Assembly (NCBI GenBank): GCA_021810145.1
Contig: JAJZJL010000010.1
Coordinates: 1-57,335 of the forward strand
DNA: 57,335 nucleotides
Source of the DNA: Planctomycetota bacterium
GTDB lineage: Bacteria > Planctomycetota > Phycisphaerae > WQYP01
Direction of reading: 5' to 3'
This document shows positions 46,891 through 57,152 of the stretch, piece by piece (position 1 is the stretch's first letter; each line of letters begins with the position of its first letter). The translations under genes were made by a program, and so were the position numbers. Under the pieces are notes generated by a model that had not been told where the DNA came from, did not search any database, and worked only from the letters and a program-made list of their open reading frames with translations.

Positions 46891-47943
46891 TTAACGGGTT
46901 TGCAGAGCGGAAATCCGGTGCGGAATGACAATTTTGGGAAAAAGCTTCTGCACCGCGCCCGGCTGCCCCTGCGCACCGGTAATGCCATTTACAGCCAGAA
47001 GAATTGCGGCTGGATCACTCTGGGCATTGAGGCCCGTGAGTGAAAAATTAGTCGTTCCGGTAATCGCATTCATGGCATCGGCGGCGTTGTTGATAGCGCT
47101 GAACGCAGAGAGTTTTTGCTTACGATCCAAAAGTCCGGCACTTAAATATTGTGCCGTATCACTCATCAAAATTGACAGGGTATTGATGGCCTCCGCTTTT
47201 TGAGTATCCGTCAACGTTGAACCGCGCCGGGCCGCATCAGCCAAATTGGCCGCCAGGCCACTGGTGATGTCCAGGTTGTTGGGCACCACATCATCATAAC
47301 CGACAATACCGCGGGCAATCGCGTTGGAAATCAGATTTGCCAAGCCGGTTGGCAGAGGGTTCTGCGTTAACAGAACTTTGCTCATTTCCTCGGCAACCAG
47401 CGGATCTGATTCAGCAGCCAGAGCCTGTTGCACAGCGGCAACGGCCTGCTGATACGCCGGTCCGATGGACATCAGGGGCGTAAAAATATGCCCCATTCCC
47501 TTGGCTCCCCAATAGCGAACGGCCGGGTTGGCATTGGTTAAGGCCGTCTGCAGCGGTGCCTGCATACTGATGTCGCCAATCGAACCAATTGTGATAGCGG
47601 CATTTAACGCCGTTTTCTTATTTGACAGCAGGGAAGTGAAGTCATTGGCTACCTGGGTTCCGAAATCGTAGGTGAATTCAGCGGAAGGCGGATTGGTGGT
47701 TGACTGCAGCGGGGCCAGCAGGCGCCGCCGCGCACGGACCATATCCGATCGATGCGCCGCAGCGGACATTTGCTGAGCATAATATTGCACAAATGCGGCA
47801 ATTTTAGCCTGATCGGATGCGGTGGGAGTTCCGCGGGATGGGAGCGGCAGCGGCGGTGCCGCACCGTAAGCCAATTGCGTTAACAACAATCCCGCCGAAC
47901 CCAGCAGGGATAACACCAAGCTTTTTTGCCGCTTAACCATCAT
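46891..47943 (-). CDS. Exported alpha-helical protein, HEAT-like segment
   Basis: This 350-residue protein has a signal peptide (hydrophobic core LVLSLLGSAGLLL, cleavage near AYGA) and no membrane helix after it. The mature region is predicted all-helical and rich in Ala, Asn and Thr. A segment QTALTNANPAVRYWGAKGMG around residues 135-155 looks like one HEAT repeat, the kind found in planctomycete exported proteins. No catalytic motif is seen and I do not recognise the family. The ATG at 47943 is eight bases from GGAG, better than the upstream ATG 47949. aroA begins 33 bases downstream on the same strand, so they may share a transcript. Confidence 0.7.
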   Translation of the reverse strand: MMVKRQKSLVLSLLGSAGLLLTQLAYGAAPPLPLPSRGTPTASDQAKIAAFVQYYAQQMSAAAHRSDMVRARRRLLAPLQSTTNPPSAEFTYDFGTQVANDFTSLLSNKKTALNAAITIGSIGDISMQAPLQTALTNANPAVRYWGAKGMGHIFTPLMSIGPAYQQAVAAVQQALAAESDPLVAEEMSKVLLTQNPLPTGLANLISNAIARGIVGYDDVVPNNLDITSGLAANLADAARRGSTLTDTQKAEAINTLSILMSDTAQYLSAGLLDRKQKLSAFSAINNAADAMNAITGTTNFSLTGLNAQSDPAAILLAVNGITGAQGQPGAVQKLFPKIVIPHRISALQTR

Positions 47944-48083
47944 TTCCATATCTCCGATGCGATGCAGGCCTGATCGACCCGCGCTGGATCAGCAGCGGGC
48001 ATGATCATCATTCTCCGCCGAGCGCCGTCCGCACAATCCTGAACCGTAACACGCGCCGTGCCGCATGTCAAGATTCCAGTGCC

Positions 48084-48986
48084 TCAGGCATTACCCGGTT
48101 CATTGGTGGAATGGTCTTGAGATTGCGAATCCGGAGCCACTTTGCGGCGGTCTTTTCGCCGGGTTGCCGTCCGGCGTTTTGCAATCGCGGCACGCACGGC
48201 GGGTTTGACCATTACTGAGCCGGCGGCGTGCAGAGCCATGAGCTGATCCCGCAGTTGAGCCGCTTCTTCATATTTTTCTCCGGCCACCGCTTTTTTCAAC
48301 AGCCGATGAAGTTCTTCACGCGGATCCGGCGGTAACTGCCGGCGAATGTCATGGATCATATCCGCAAGAATCAGCGCCTCCGGCGATTGGCTGGCCGCCG
48401 GATTGCCATAGGTGCGAATCACATTTCTCAACGTGCCGCGGAGATACGCGATGGAGGTATTTACAAATCCGTCGCGCAGCGCCGCACAGGCGCGGGCACG
48501 CCCTTCCATCATGATAATATAGGGGCGATACTGCTCCAGAAGTTCGCGGTCCTGTTCGGTGGGACCAAAATCGCGACACAGATTCAAAATGCCGATATTG
48601 TGGCGCGTATCGCGCACCACACCGTCGTACTGGCCCAATACAAAAAGACTCAAATACCGGTGATAGAACATGGCGGATTCTTCGCGCAACCGCTGGCATT
48701 CCCGCCGGGTAAGTTGAAAGTCATTCTCGTTACCGGTACTTTCGCAATGCTTCTTCAGGCGATGAAGTTGATAATCCAGTTCCGAGGCGCATTTGTGTGG
48801 ACGCCTGCCATCAGGCCGGCCGCTGACTTCCATCTGCAGCAGTCCGAGATCTAGACGCAACTGAATTTTGGCTTTACCGTCGCGTCCGCGGATAATGCGA
48901 ACATTGACCTGTCCTGGTTCAAAACTCCAGCCGGAAAGAGCTGAGGATATATCAACACTCTCCGGATTTTTTGGCGCTCGCGGCAT
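48084..48986 (-). CDS. UVR-motif protein
   Basis: This 300-residue cytoplasmic protein contains, near residue 225-255, a UvrB/UvrC-type motif (LHRLLKKAVAGEKYEEAAQL followed by RDQLMAL). In UvrB and McsA this motif mediates protein contact. The rest is not recognised: an N-terminal part with VNVRIIRGRDGKAKIQLRLD, a charged mid-region with several His and Cys (HRLKKHCES, CQRLREES), and a Lys/Arg-rich tail after residue 265. A DNA-repair role cannot be claimed from the motif alone. The start at 48986 has GGGAGG upstream (minus strand). It stands alone between the exported protein and the ABC exporter pair. Confidence 0.72.
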   Translation of the reverse strand: MPRAPKNPESVDISSALSGWSFEPGQVNVRIIRGRDGKAKIQLRLDLGLLQMEVSGRPDGRRPHKCASELDYQLHRLKKHCESTGNENDFQLTRRECQRLREESAMFYHRYLSLFVLGQYDGVVRDTRHNIGILNLCRDFGPTEQDRELLEQYRPYIIMMEGRARACAALRDGFVNTSIAYLRGTLRNVIRTYGNPAASQSPEALILADMIHDIRRQLPPDPREELHRLLKKAVAGEKYEEAAQLRDQLMALHAAGSVMVKPAVRAAIAKRRTATRRKDRRKVAPDSQSQDHSTNEPGNA

Positions 48987-49274
48987 GTCGCACCTCCCGT
49001 AAAGTCACACCACCCTCATTCCTATTTTCAGATTATACCGTGTGGTACGCCGACTGCACGCAAAACTTGAGAAAAATTTGTCTCGTTCGAACATTTTTGC
49101 GTCCCAAAACAAAAAATGGTCCGGACATTCCGCAGCGCATTGCGGCGCACGGACACACCGCGCGACAAATCCGGACGCTTAGAGTTGAGAGAAAAATACC
49201 GCGGTCTGCTTCTCCGCCAACGATCCATGCCACTTTGCCAGATCCTTTCTGTCCGGCCCACCAGCCGGAGAAGA

Positions 49275-51272
49275 TTATGCGTCGGGCTTCGGCGCAAGAT
49301 CCTGGCCATAGGTGAATTCATTGTACAGCCGGGCGTATTGGCCATGGAGTTCCAGGAGGCTCTGGTGCGTGCCTTGTTCAACAATGCGACCATGATCAAG
49401 AACCAGTACCTGATGCGCGCCGATGATCGTGCTTAAACGGTGCGCGACGATAAAGGTTGTGCGGTTTTCCACCAGGCGTTCCAGCGCATTCTGAATCAGA
49501 AGCTCGGTTTGCGTATCAATGGCACTGGTGGCTTCATCGAGAATCAAGATGCGCGGATTGGCCAGAAATGCCCGACAGAAGCAGACCAGTTGCCGCTGCC
49601 CCAGGCTCAAAGATCCACCGCGCTCGCCCACGTTGGTCTGGAAGCCATCTTTAAGCCGGGCAAGAATATCATAACAGTCCAACTGGCGGGCGGCGTCATA
49701 CACCTGCTGATCCGTGGCGTCCGGTCGCGTGTAACGGATGTTGTCCATGACCGTACCGGTAAATAGAAAATTGTTCTGTGATACAATGCCGGTTTGCCGG
49801 TGCAGGCTTTCACCCTGAATTTTCCGCAGGTCATAACCGTCAACGAGAATCCGTCCCCGCTGCGGCTGATAAAACCGGCAGATCAGACTGATCACCGTTG
49901 ATTTGCCACACCCGGTATGTCCGACCAGTGCGACCGTCTGGCCCGGACGGGCTTGAAAATTAATATCATGCAGCACCGGCTTGGCGGGATCGTAGCCGAA
50001 ACTTACATTCTCAAAATGCACGGTTCCGCGGATTTCCGGAAGCACGACGGCATCGGGTACGTCCGCCACCTGCGGCTTTTCCGCCAGCAGAATCTGCACT
50101 CTTTCCGCACACGCCATGGCCATCATGGTGTCGTTGTAAAAATTGCCGAAATTGATCACCGGCCCCATAAACCAGTCCCAGTAAACATACAGCGCCACGA
50201 GTTCGCCGACTTTAAAGCGTTGCGGGGCCGGATCATTGGCGGTGTGAAATACCAGCCAGGTGCCAAAAAGCAGAATGATCACCTTGCCCAAAAAACCCAC
50301 GACTCCCAGCAGGGGCTGATAAATACCATTAATACAGGCGGCACGCATGTTATTGGCGGTGTTGGTGCTTTGCAGATCATTGAACACATCGAGATTCTGA
50401 TTCTGCCGGTTAAATGCGGTCACCACTCGCATACCGGAAATGTTTTCCGCCAGATTGGTACTCACGCGGGTATACCCTTCGCGCGTCATGCGCCAGGCGA
50501 TACCAACCTTGCGGCGGTAGAAATTGTTCATCAAATAAAGGACCGGCCCCAGCCAGAGCACCGCGAGGCCGATTCGCCAGTCCATCAACATGATGATCGT
50601 TGCGGCAATGAGCATCATGGTAATATTGGAAAATGCGGTATTGATACCCCATACAATGAAATTGGACATGGAATCAATATCGCTGGTGCCGCGGGTTAAA
50701 ATGCGGCCAAAACGGGTTTTGTCATAAAAATTCATGGACAGCTCCTGCAGGTGCGCAAAAACCGCCCGGCGCAGCGTGAAGATCACTTTTTGCCCGATCA
50801 GCGTTGTGTAATAAATACCAAATCGCTGCAGCAGCAGAGCCGCCGTCATGGTTAAAGCCCAGGCGAAAATGGTGGAACTGATATTCAAATACGCCAGGTC
50901 CCGGTGCCCGAGTTGTGCAAGCGAACCGGCGGCACCGGCGTTAAACCAGCCGACCATATTAATGATATAAGATGTAAATATATTGGGGTGTTTTCCCGGT
51001 ATATCCATGTCCACAAGCTGCTGCATATAGCGCGGCGTGATCATTTCCAGCAAATTGACGGCCGTGCCGACCATGGTGGTGAGAATATACGCATTGCGGT
51101 AGGGTCGCATCCAGCCCAGAACACCGCGAAGAACCTTGCGGTCAATGGGTTTGTAATCCAACTCCGCATCCTGATCGGATGACAGATTTGCGCCCTGTGC
51201 GGCAGTAGCGCGTGGCGTTGAAGAGGTGAGCGTCCGCCTGGCTCGGCGCTTAAATGGAAATGTCGCCTTCAT
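49275..51272 (-). CDS. Heterodimeric ABC exporter, subunit 2
   Basis: This 665-residue half-transporter has six membrane helices (about residues 60-400) and an ATPase domain (about 425-660). Walker A is VGHTGCGKSTVISLI, Walker B ILILDEATSAID with the catalytic Glu, and the switch His lies in VAHRLST. The signature is LSLGQRQLV, not the consensus LSGGQ. Its ATG overlaps the upstream subunit's stop by four bases, so the two are translationally coupled. In the family, this half gives the intact ATP site's Walker motifs. An N-terminal stretch of about 40 basic and polar residues precedes the first helix. Cargo (drug, lipid or peptide) cannot be deduced. Confidence 0.9.
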   Translation of the reverse strand: MKATFPFKRRARRTLTSSTPRATAAQGANLSSDQDAELDYKPIDRKVLRGVLGWMRPYRNAYILTTMVGTAVNLLEMITPRYMQQLVDMDIPGKHPNIFTSYIINMVGWFNAGAAGSLAQLGHRDLAYLNISSTIFAWALTMTAALLLQRFGIYYTTLIGQKVIFTLRRAVFAHLQELSMNFYDKTRFGRILTRGTSDIDSMSNFIVWGINTAFSNITMMLIAATIIMLMDWRIGLAVLWLGPVLYLMNNFYRRKVGIAWRMTREGYTRVSTNLAENISGMRVVTAFNRQNQNLDVFNDLQSTNTANNMRAACINGIYQPLLGVVGFLGKVIILLFGTWLVFHTANDPAPQRFKVGELVALYVYWDWFMGPVINFGNFYNDTMMAMACAERVQILLAEKPQVADVPDAVVLPEIRGTVHFENVSFGYDPAKPVLHDINFQARPGQTVALVGHTGCGKSTVISLICRFYQPQRGRILVDGYDLRKIQGESLHRQTGIVSQNNFLFTGTVMDNIRYTRPDATDQQVYDAARQLDCYDILARLKDGFQTNVGERGGSLSLGQRQLVCFCRAFLANPRILILDEATSAIDTQTELLIQNALERLVENRTTFIVAHRLSTIIGAHQVLVLDHGRIVEQGTHQSLLELHGQYARLYNEFTYGQDLAPKPDA

Positions 51273-53278
51273 CGTGCTTCCTCCGCCACGGCCCGCCGGG
51301 ATATTGAGTCCAGGGGAGGTAAAACGCCCGGGCCCCCTCCCACAAGCTGGACTTCCGCAATTTCGCGGTAATGCCCCTGCTGCCGCAGCAGTTCATCATG
51401 CGTGCCGGCCTGCGTAATTTCTCCCTGCTCCAGCACCAGCACCAGATCAGCCGCTTTAACCGTACTTAAGCGATGCGCGATGATAAACACAGTGCGATCC
51501 TGAAGAACCAGTTCCAACGCCCTGCGGATCAGGTGTTCGGTCTCCGGGTCCACAGCGGCCATGGCGTCATCGAGAATTAGAATCCGCGGATTGGCTACAA
51601 TGGCCCGGGCAATGGCCAATCTCTGCTTCTGTCCACCTGAAAGCGTCAACCCGCGTTCACCGAGCATGGTGTCATATTGTTTCGGCATTTCCATGATAAA
51701 CTCATGGGCCTGCGCAATGCGTGCCGCCGCTTCCACCTGCTCCACCGAGGCGCGGGGATCACCATAACGGATATTGTTGACAACAGTATCTGAAAAGAGA
51801 AATGTCTCCTGAAAGACAAACCCCATGGCCTGACGGACCGACCGCAGGGATACCGAGCGAATATCGTGGCCATCGACAAAAATGGTTCCATGTTGCGGGT
51901 CATAGAAGCGGGCCAGCAACTGCATCATGGTGGTTTTGCCCGCGCCGGTGGGACCAACCAGAGCCACGACCGAGCCGGGGGCGGCTCGAAAACCGATATT
52001 TTTCAACACCGGCTTATCCCGCTGATAACCGAAGGTAACGCCGGAAAATTCCACCGCTCCCGGTCCCGGCGGCAACGACGGTTGCTCGGGTGTTTCGGGA
52101 ATGCTGGGATAGGCATAGAGAATTTCAAAAAATCTCCGGGCCGAAACCACCGCCATCTGGTACTGATTGGCAATCTGGTTGATCTGTTGCAGGCGTGAAA
52201 GAATCGCTCCCATCGCCACACCAAAGACCAGGATGTCCCCGGCGTGCAATTTTCCACTGACCGCCAGCATGGAACCAAGGAAAAAAAGCAGCAGATTTGA
52301 ACCGGTGGCTATTCCGCGGATAACGGGAATAAAATTAGCCCACATGCCCACCGTGGTCATCACCTGGGAAAAATAGGTATCGGCGGTGGTATTGTATTTA
52401 CCGGTTTCCGTTGTTTCCGTGGCAAATGCCTTGACGACATTCACACCTGCGACATTTTCACTGTAGACATTAACGAGTTTGTCGCCGGTGGCCATCAGCT
52501 CGCGCTGCACCGGTCGCATTTTTTTTCCAAATCGCAGGATGTACCAGATCCAGAATGGCACGGGCAACAACGACGCCAGCCCCACCCACGGATTAATGGT
52601 GGCAATCAGGATATTGTAGCCAACGGTGTAACCGACAATTTCCGCGATGGATACCAGCGAAAGGTTCACGAAAAAGCGGACATTATGCAGATCGGATAAG
52701 GCACGATTAATTAACTGTCCGCTGGAGTGCGCATCATGAAAGGAAAAACCCACCTGCTGAAGTTGATCATACACGGCCGAGCGCATGTGAAAAACCATAT
52801 CCATGCTTAATCGGGTATTGACAATGCTGCGGAAAAAATTACAGATGCTGGAAAGCAGGATAAACAATGCCAGCATGCCGATGAGAATCAATGCCACATG
52901 CAGCGATCCATGAAGGAAGGTATTCCAGTCTGGCTTATGTGATCCTGCCGGGCCGGAACCTCCAAGTCCCAATCCAACGGTGTTAATGACCACGCGCGTC
53001 AAATCCACCGAGGATATTTCCAGAAACACTCCCAATCCCACCAGCAGGCACGCCAGAACCGCCATCCATTTAACGGGCCGCACAAATTGAAACATCTGCC
53101 TGATAAGCTCGAAATTGCTGAACTCGTTGGGATCAATATGTGTGGCATTGGGGGAAGGCGACCAGGCCGCCGCGGAAGCCAAGCCAGGGCTTTCCTCGCC
53201 ATTGGAATGTTGAACTTCCCCCGCCGAATCCGGGCGCGGACGATCTGAACTCGGAGATTTTTCATCGTGCTGCATCAT
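51269..53278 (-). CDS. Heterodimeric ABC exporter, subunit 1
   Basis: This 669-residue half-transporter is translated just before its partner. Six helices lie between residues about 70 and 390 after a polar N-terminus of 60 residues. The ATPase domain has Walker A VGPTGAGKTTMMQLLARF and a consensus signature LSGGQKQRLAIARAI. Walker B reads ILILDDAMAAVD, with Asp in place of the catalytic Glu. With the partner's altered signature this gives one normal and one degenerate ATP site, as in BmrCD and TM287/288. The start may be GTG 53284, ATG 53278 or ATG 53275; 53278 fits the GGCGGA best. Confidence 0.9.
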   Translation of the reverse strand: MMQHDEKSPSSDRPRPDSAGEVQHSNGEESPGLASAAAWSPSPNATHIDPNEFSNFELIRQMFQFVRPVKWMAVLACLLVGLGVFLEISSVDLTRVVINTVGLGLGGSGPAGSHKPDWNTFLHGSLHVALILIGMLALFILLSSICNFFRSIVNTRLSMDMVFHMRSAVYDQLQQVGFSFHDAHSSGQLINRALSDLHNVRFFVNLSLVSIAEIVGYTVGYNILIATINPWVGLASLLPVPFWIWYILRFGKKMRPVQRELMATGDKLVNVYSENVAGVNVVKAFATETTETGKYNTTADTYFSQVMTTVGMWANFIPVIRGIATGSNLLLFFLGSMLAVSGKLHAGDILVFGVAMGAILSRLQQINQIANQYQMAVVSARRFFEILYAYPSIPETPEQPSLPPGPGAVEFSGVTFGYQRDKPVLKNIGFRAAPGSVVALVGPTGAGKTTMMQLLARFYDPQHGTIFVDGHDIRSVSLRSVRQAMGFVFQETFLFSDTVVNNIRYGDPRASVEQVEAAARIAQAHEFIMEMPKQYDTMLGERGLTLSGGQKQRLAIARAIVANPRILILDDAMAAVDPETEHLIRRALELVLQDRTVFIIAHRLSTVKAADLVLVLEQGEITQAGTHDELLRQQGHYREIAEVQLVGGGPGVLPPLDSISRRAVAEEAR

Positions 53279-53493
53279 TTCCACGAATCCGCCGTCGGAC
53301 CAACGACCATGCGCAACCGGCCTTTTGCAATTGGCTTCCAGAGACCGTTTCCGCCAAGGTTTGAAGTTACTTCAAAGCCGTCTGGCGTGCAAATGAATAT
53401 TCACAAATATGCCGGGATGCAAAATCCGGGCAGCAGCGACAATTTGTCCTGCCGCAAATATTACAATTCGGTTCAAGAAACTCAAGGCGATGG

Positions 53494-56400
53494 CTACTGG
53501 CCGGAAGATTGGGAAAGCTTTTCAAAATAGGCCTTCACCGGATTGGCGTAACCTTTGGGCATCGCTCCAAGCATGGAGTCGGATAGTTTATGCAGCGTCT
53601 TGTGGCCCACCGTGGAATTATCCAGTGTCAGCCGCGATTCGGCCTTGTTGATGACTTTGGCGGTGTTCAGGCTCTGAGCGGCCAATTTCTGATACAGCAA
53701 CGCGGTGTGATAGTGATAGGCGTTCATCGCTTTTCGGGCATCCTGCATGAGCACGGCGGATTCAATGAGTTTGAAATTGTTAAATCCGGCGGCGCGCAGT
53801 TGAATGCGCAGACGATCTGTCTGATTCAGCAATTGAGCCTGGATTCCGGCCATGCGTTTGATATCCTTTTGCATGCCCAAGGGTGCCGGGCCTTCCAGTC
53901 CCGAGCCGCCATAACCGGAAGCTTTGCCGCCACCGGTCGCTCCGCCGGGTGGCTGCTTGGAGGAGTCCTTAATGTGTCCGGAACTGAACGAATCACCGGT
54001 CAGCCGGGTGGGTGTGCGGCGGCCACCTTTATCGGTGGCGGTGGCGCCAACCATTTCGCCGCTGGCACGGCCTTCGCGACCGGAGCCGCTGCGGCCCTGA
54101 ATTTCATCATTTTTCGGCATGGTATTGCCGGTAACGCCCTGGGCGCTCATATCACTGATCGGGCCATCCATGGCTCCCCAACCCAGCCCTTTATTCATCG
54201 AATCGTTCCATTTGCTGCCCAGAGATTCCATATCACTGGTGAGATCTTCTTCATGTTGCAGCAGTTTGCCGATCATATCGGACAGCTCGGCCGGCAAGGG
54301 CGGCACAGGAACATCATTCTGGGTTACAGGTTCTTCCATTTCCCATTTGTAGGTGTCGGGTTTCTGCAACAGCCATTTTTCGATATTGGAGGTGAGTTTT
54401 TTCGCATCTTCCAGGCCTTCCTGCTCCAGTGGCGTCGCAATTTTAATGGCTTTGGCGGCCAAGGCTCCCTTGGCCATGGCCAAATCCACATTCATCTGGG
54501 CGAGATCATCTTTCAATGAAGCATTGGCCTGATCCTGCTCCGTGAGATTACTCATATTGACGAGTTTCTGGTTGAGGAACTTGGACCATTTGTCTTCAAT
54601 CGCCTGGGCTTTAAGCAATTCCTTTTTGTCTTTGGCATCAAATGAATCGATGGGCTTTTGCGCCAGTTTCATGGAGGTGTTCATAACGCCGCGCTGTTGC
54701 TTTTCCAGTTTTTTCAACGCCAAAGCCAGTTGTCGCCATTGTTCCCTTCCCTGATCCGGAAAATTCGTACCCTGATGCGACACGACTGAATCAATGCCGC
54801 CGGCTTTGGCACCAGCCATGGCCAGCAGGGCTTTGAGCGCATTAAGCACGTTCAACTGATGCGTGTGAAGCTTGTGAAATTCCAGCTTCACGGCACCGGA
54901 ATCGGATACCAGGCCAAGATCATCCGCGCGTGCCACCGCCACTGCGGCATCGCCATGGGCAATAACATGCAGAGCCTGCTGAATTGTCGCCATGGAATGG
55001 ATGAATGGAAAAGTTTTGTAGGTGCTCTCCATATATTGGCGCAAATGACGCTGGCCAACGGCAACCATGGATGCGGTTTTATGCACCGTTGACAGCGGCG
55101 GCACGAGATAGATGGCATTGGCCAGGGTAATTAATCCCTGCTGTCGGGCGAGCATTTTTTCCAGACGATGCTCCAATCGGGCCCATCGGCTGCGGCTGAT
55201 GGCGGAAGTCGCGGAGCTTTGCAGTTTGACCGTATAGACGCGGCCGAATGCGGTCTGTGGGCCATACTGGCTCTGGCCGATGAGAATATTGCGATTATCC
55301 GTGGCACCAAAGCGATAGCGGACGGTCTGGCCCAGGTGGTAGGCTGTATCTGACAGCGCAAGCATGTCGCGAATGGTAGATACCGTGGCGGGTTTGCCGT
55401 TTTCCGCGTCAGGAATCTGCCAGTGCCGGATCGTGGTAAAGCCACCGCCATCAACGGCAGTCTGCAAGATCATGGCGGTAAGGCCATAGTCATCGAGGGC
55501 CTTGGCCTCTAAAGCAATCGTCGCTCCCGGCATGGCGAACATATCTTTATGGGGCACCAGTACATGCACTGTGGGCGGGGCGTCAGGCGTTACCCGGATC
55601 AGCAACCGGTTCGGCGCGGAATTGGATGATGCGGGAAACCGCTGCAATGCATCGCCATGCGAGTCATTTATAAGCCAGTTGTAGCGCACGGTCTGATCGG
55701 CAATCCATGAGACAGTGAACGTTTTCTGATTATTGGTGTTAGCTGAAATGGTCTTGCCATTACGAATTTCGACCAGCGCCGATGCGCCGATAACGGTGTG
55801 ATCCAGTTTGGCGGTCAGCGTGATTTTACTGCCGAATGGGACGGTCACTGAAGCTGCGGCCGGGTTAAAGGTTTTGCCCGAAAGCGTGATGGTTCGCGGC
55901 GGCACCTGCGTGTAGGCCGGTGCAGCAATTTGAATCTGATACTGCGCAAGGGCAATTTTGGGCAAAACCGTCAGATGGTATTTCAAGCTTTGCGTTCCAC
56001 CGGCCTGCACCATATAGGTTACATTTTCGGCCACACTGCCGAGATGGAAACGGAAGGTGCTGTTATTGCGGCCAAACGCGACCATGGCGGCTTTTTTGCG
56101 GGCACCACTTTTGAAATGCAGAAATAGATCCGTGGCAATGAGTTTATGCCCCGGCGTATTGATACGGGCCATGAAATCCACCGGCTCCCCGGCCAAAACG
56201 GTTTCATTTCCCGGCTGAACATCCAGAATCTGTGCCATACCCTGCATGGGCACAAAACGCCCCGGCGCAGAAAGCACCGCCAGACCATGCGATACCTGCA
56301 CATGAAATAAAAACGCCAGAAGCCCGCAGACCGCCATTATCACACCCGCCCGCAGGCACACTTTTCGCTGCTGCCGCCAGGGGGCAACGGCTGCAAGATT

Positions 56401-56880
56401 GTGCGACTCAATGCTGCCGCTGATTTCTTTGAGTACCTGCGGAATCATCACTCGGCGCACATCGCTGCGGCCGGCGGCGGCGGGCGGAAGCTTTTCCAAT
56501 TCATCCGCCAGAAGCACCGCATTGATAAAATGATTATCCAACGGCAAATGTTGTGCGGCGGCCTGTTCTTCCACCCACCGGGCGATCTGACCATACGCCG
56601 GGCGCTTCCAGATGATTTCATGCAGAAACCACCAGTAACCAGCCACAACGACAAGGGGTATGGCAGCCAAGAGCGACCATACCAACCAGGCCCCGATTTC
56701 AGAACCGATGAAACCAGCCAATAAAACAGCCGCGATACTGACCGGCAAAACCAGCGTGGCAAATCTGGCCAGGGCACCAACAAACATCGCAACACGAAAG
56801 CGGCTACCCGCATCCTCCAGTTTCTGGAGAATGCGATGAAAATCTTCCGGCAGTGGACTGGCAGGATTAATGGCGGTCAT
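53494..56880 (-). CDS. Very large DUF4175-like membrane protein
   Basis: This 1128-residue protein resembles the DUF4175-type proteins common in planctomycetes and proteobacteria, whose function is unknown. Three membrane helices lie near residues 31-55, 62-85 and 180-200, followed by a large extracytoplasmic-type region with beta-rich Ig-like stretches (PGNETVLAGEPVDFMARINT; SVTVPFGSKITLTAKLDHTV). A long helical section comes next (about residues 590-880). Then comes a Gly/Ser-rich linker (about 890-975) and a helical end. The frame is open to 56925, but ATG 56880 has GGGGTG upstream and fits the start of the fold. It lies alone on the minus strand, 215 bases from the ABC pair. Confidence 0.75.
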   Translation of the reverse strand: MTAINPASPLPEDFHRILQKLEDAGSRFRVAMFVGALARFATLVLPVSIAAVLLAGFIGSEIGAWLVWSLLAAIPLVVVAGYWWFLHEIIWKRPAYGQIARWVEEQAAAQHLPLDNHFINAVLLADELEKLPPAAAGRSDVRRVMIPQVLKEISGSIESHNLAAVAPWRQQRKVCLRAGVIMAVCGLLAFLFHVQVSHGLAVLSAPGRFVPMQGMAQILDVQPGNETVLAGEPVDFMARINTPGHKLIATDLFLHFKSGARKKAAMVAFGRNNSTFRFHLGSVAENVTYMVQAGGTQSLKYHLTVLPKIALAQYQIQIAAPAYTQVPPRTITLSGKTFNPAAASVTVPFGSKITLTAKLDHTVIGASALVEIRNGKTISANTNNQKTFTVSWIADQTVRYNWLINDSHGDALQRFPASSNSAPNRLLIRVTPDAPPTVHVLVPHKDMFAMPGATIALEAKALDDYGLTAMILQTAVDGGGFTTIRHWQIPDAENGKPATVSTIRDMLALSDTAYHLGQTVRYRFGATDNRNILIGQSQYGPQTAFGRVYTVKLQSSATSAISRSRWARLEHRLEKMLARQQGLITLANAIYLVPPLSTVHKTASMVAVGQRHLRQYMESTYKTFPFIHSMATIQQALHVIAHGDAAVAVARADDLGLVSDSGAVKLEFHKLHTHQLNVLNALKALLAMAGAKAGGIDSVVSHQGTNFPDQGREQWRQLALALKKLEKQQRGVMNTSMKLAQKPIDSFDAKDKKELLKAQAIEDKWSKFLNQKLVNMSNLTEQDQANASLKDDLAQMNVDLAMAKGALAAKAIKIATPLEQEGLEDAKKLTSNIEKWLLQKPDTYKWEMEEPVTQNDVPVPPLPAELSDMIGKLLQHEEDLTSDMESLGSKWNDSMNKGLGWGAMDGPISDMSAQGVTGNTMPKNDEIQGRSGSGREGRASGEMVGATATDKGGRRTPTRLTGDSFSSGHIKDSSKQPPGGATGGGKASGYGGSGLEGPAPLGMQKDIKRMAGIQAQLLNQTDRLRIQLRAAGFNNFKLIESAVLMQDARKAMNAYHYHTALLYQKLAAQSLNTAKVINKAESRLTLDNSTVGHKTLHKLSDSMLGAMPKGYANPVKAYFEKLSQSSGQ

Positions 56881-57152
56881 AACTGAACACCCCGAAGCCC
56901 ATAGGCACTTTGGTTCTCGGCCCAAGGTGCCGGTAAAACCCTGTTCATTCTATCGGTAGTATAACGCGTGATCGAACGATTTGTTGTACAACAATTATCA
57001 GACGGCAGCCCCAACGTCCATTTTTGAGTTATCCGTGTACGACTGATCCCGTATGGTCCGAAGATCATGGTGTGAAACCGCACCGGTGCGCCCGATAAAC
57101 GGCGACAGATTGGGGGTTCCGATCGCCCGTGCCTGTGCCAGGAGACTTTTCC

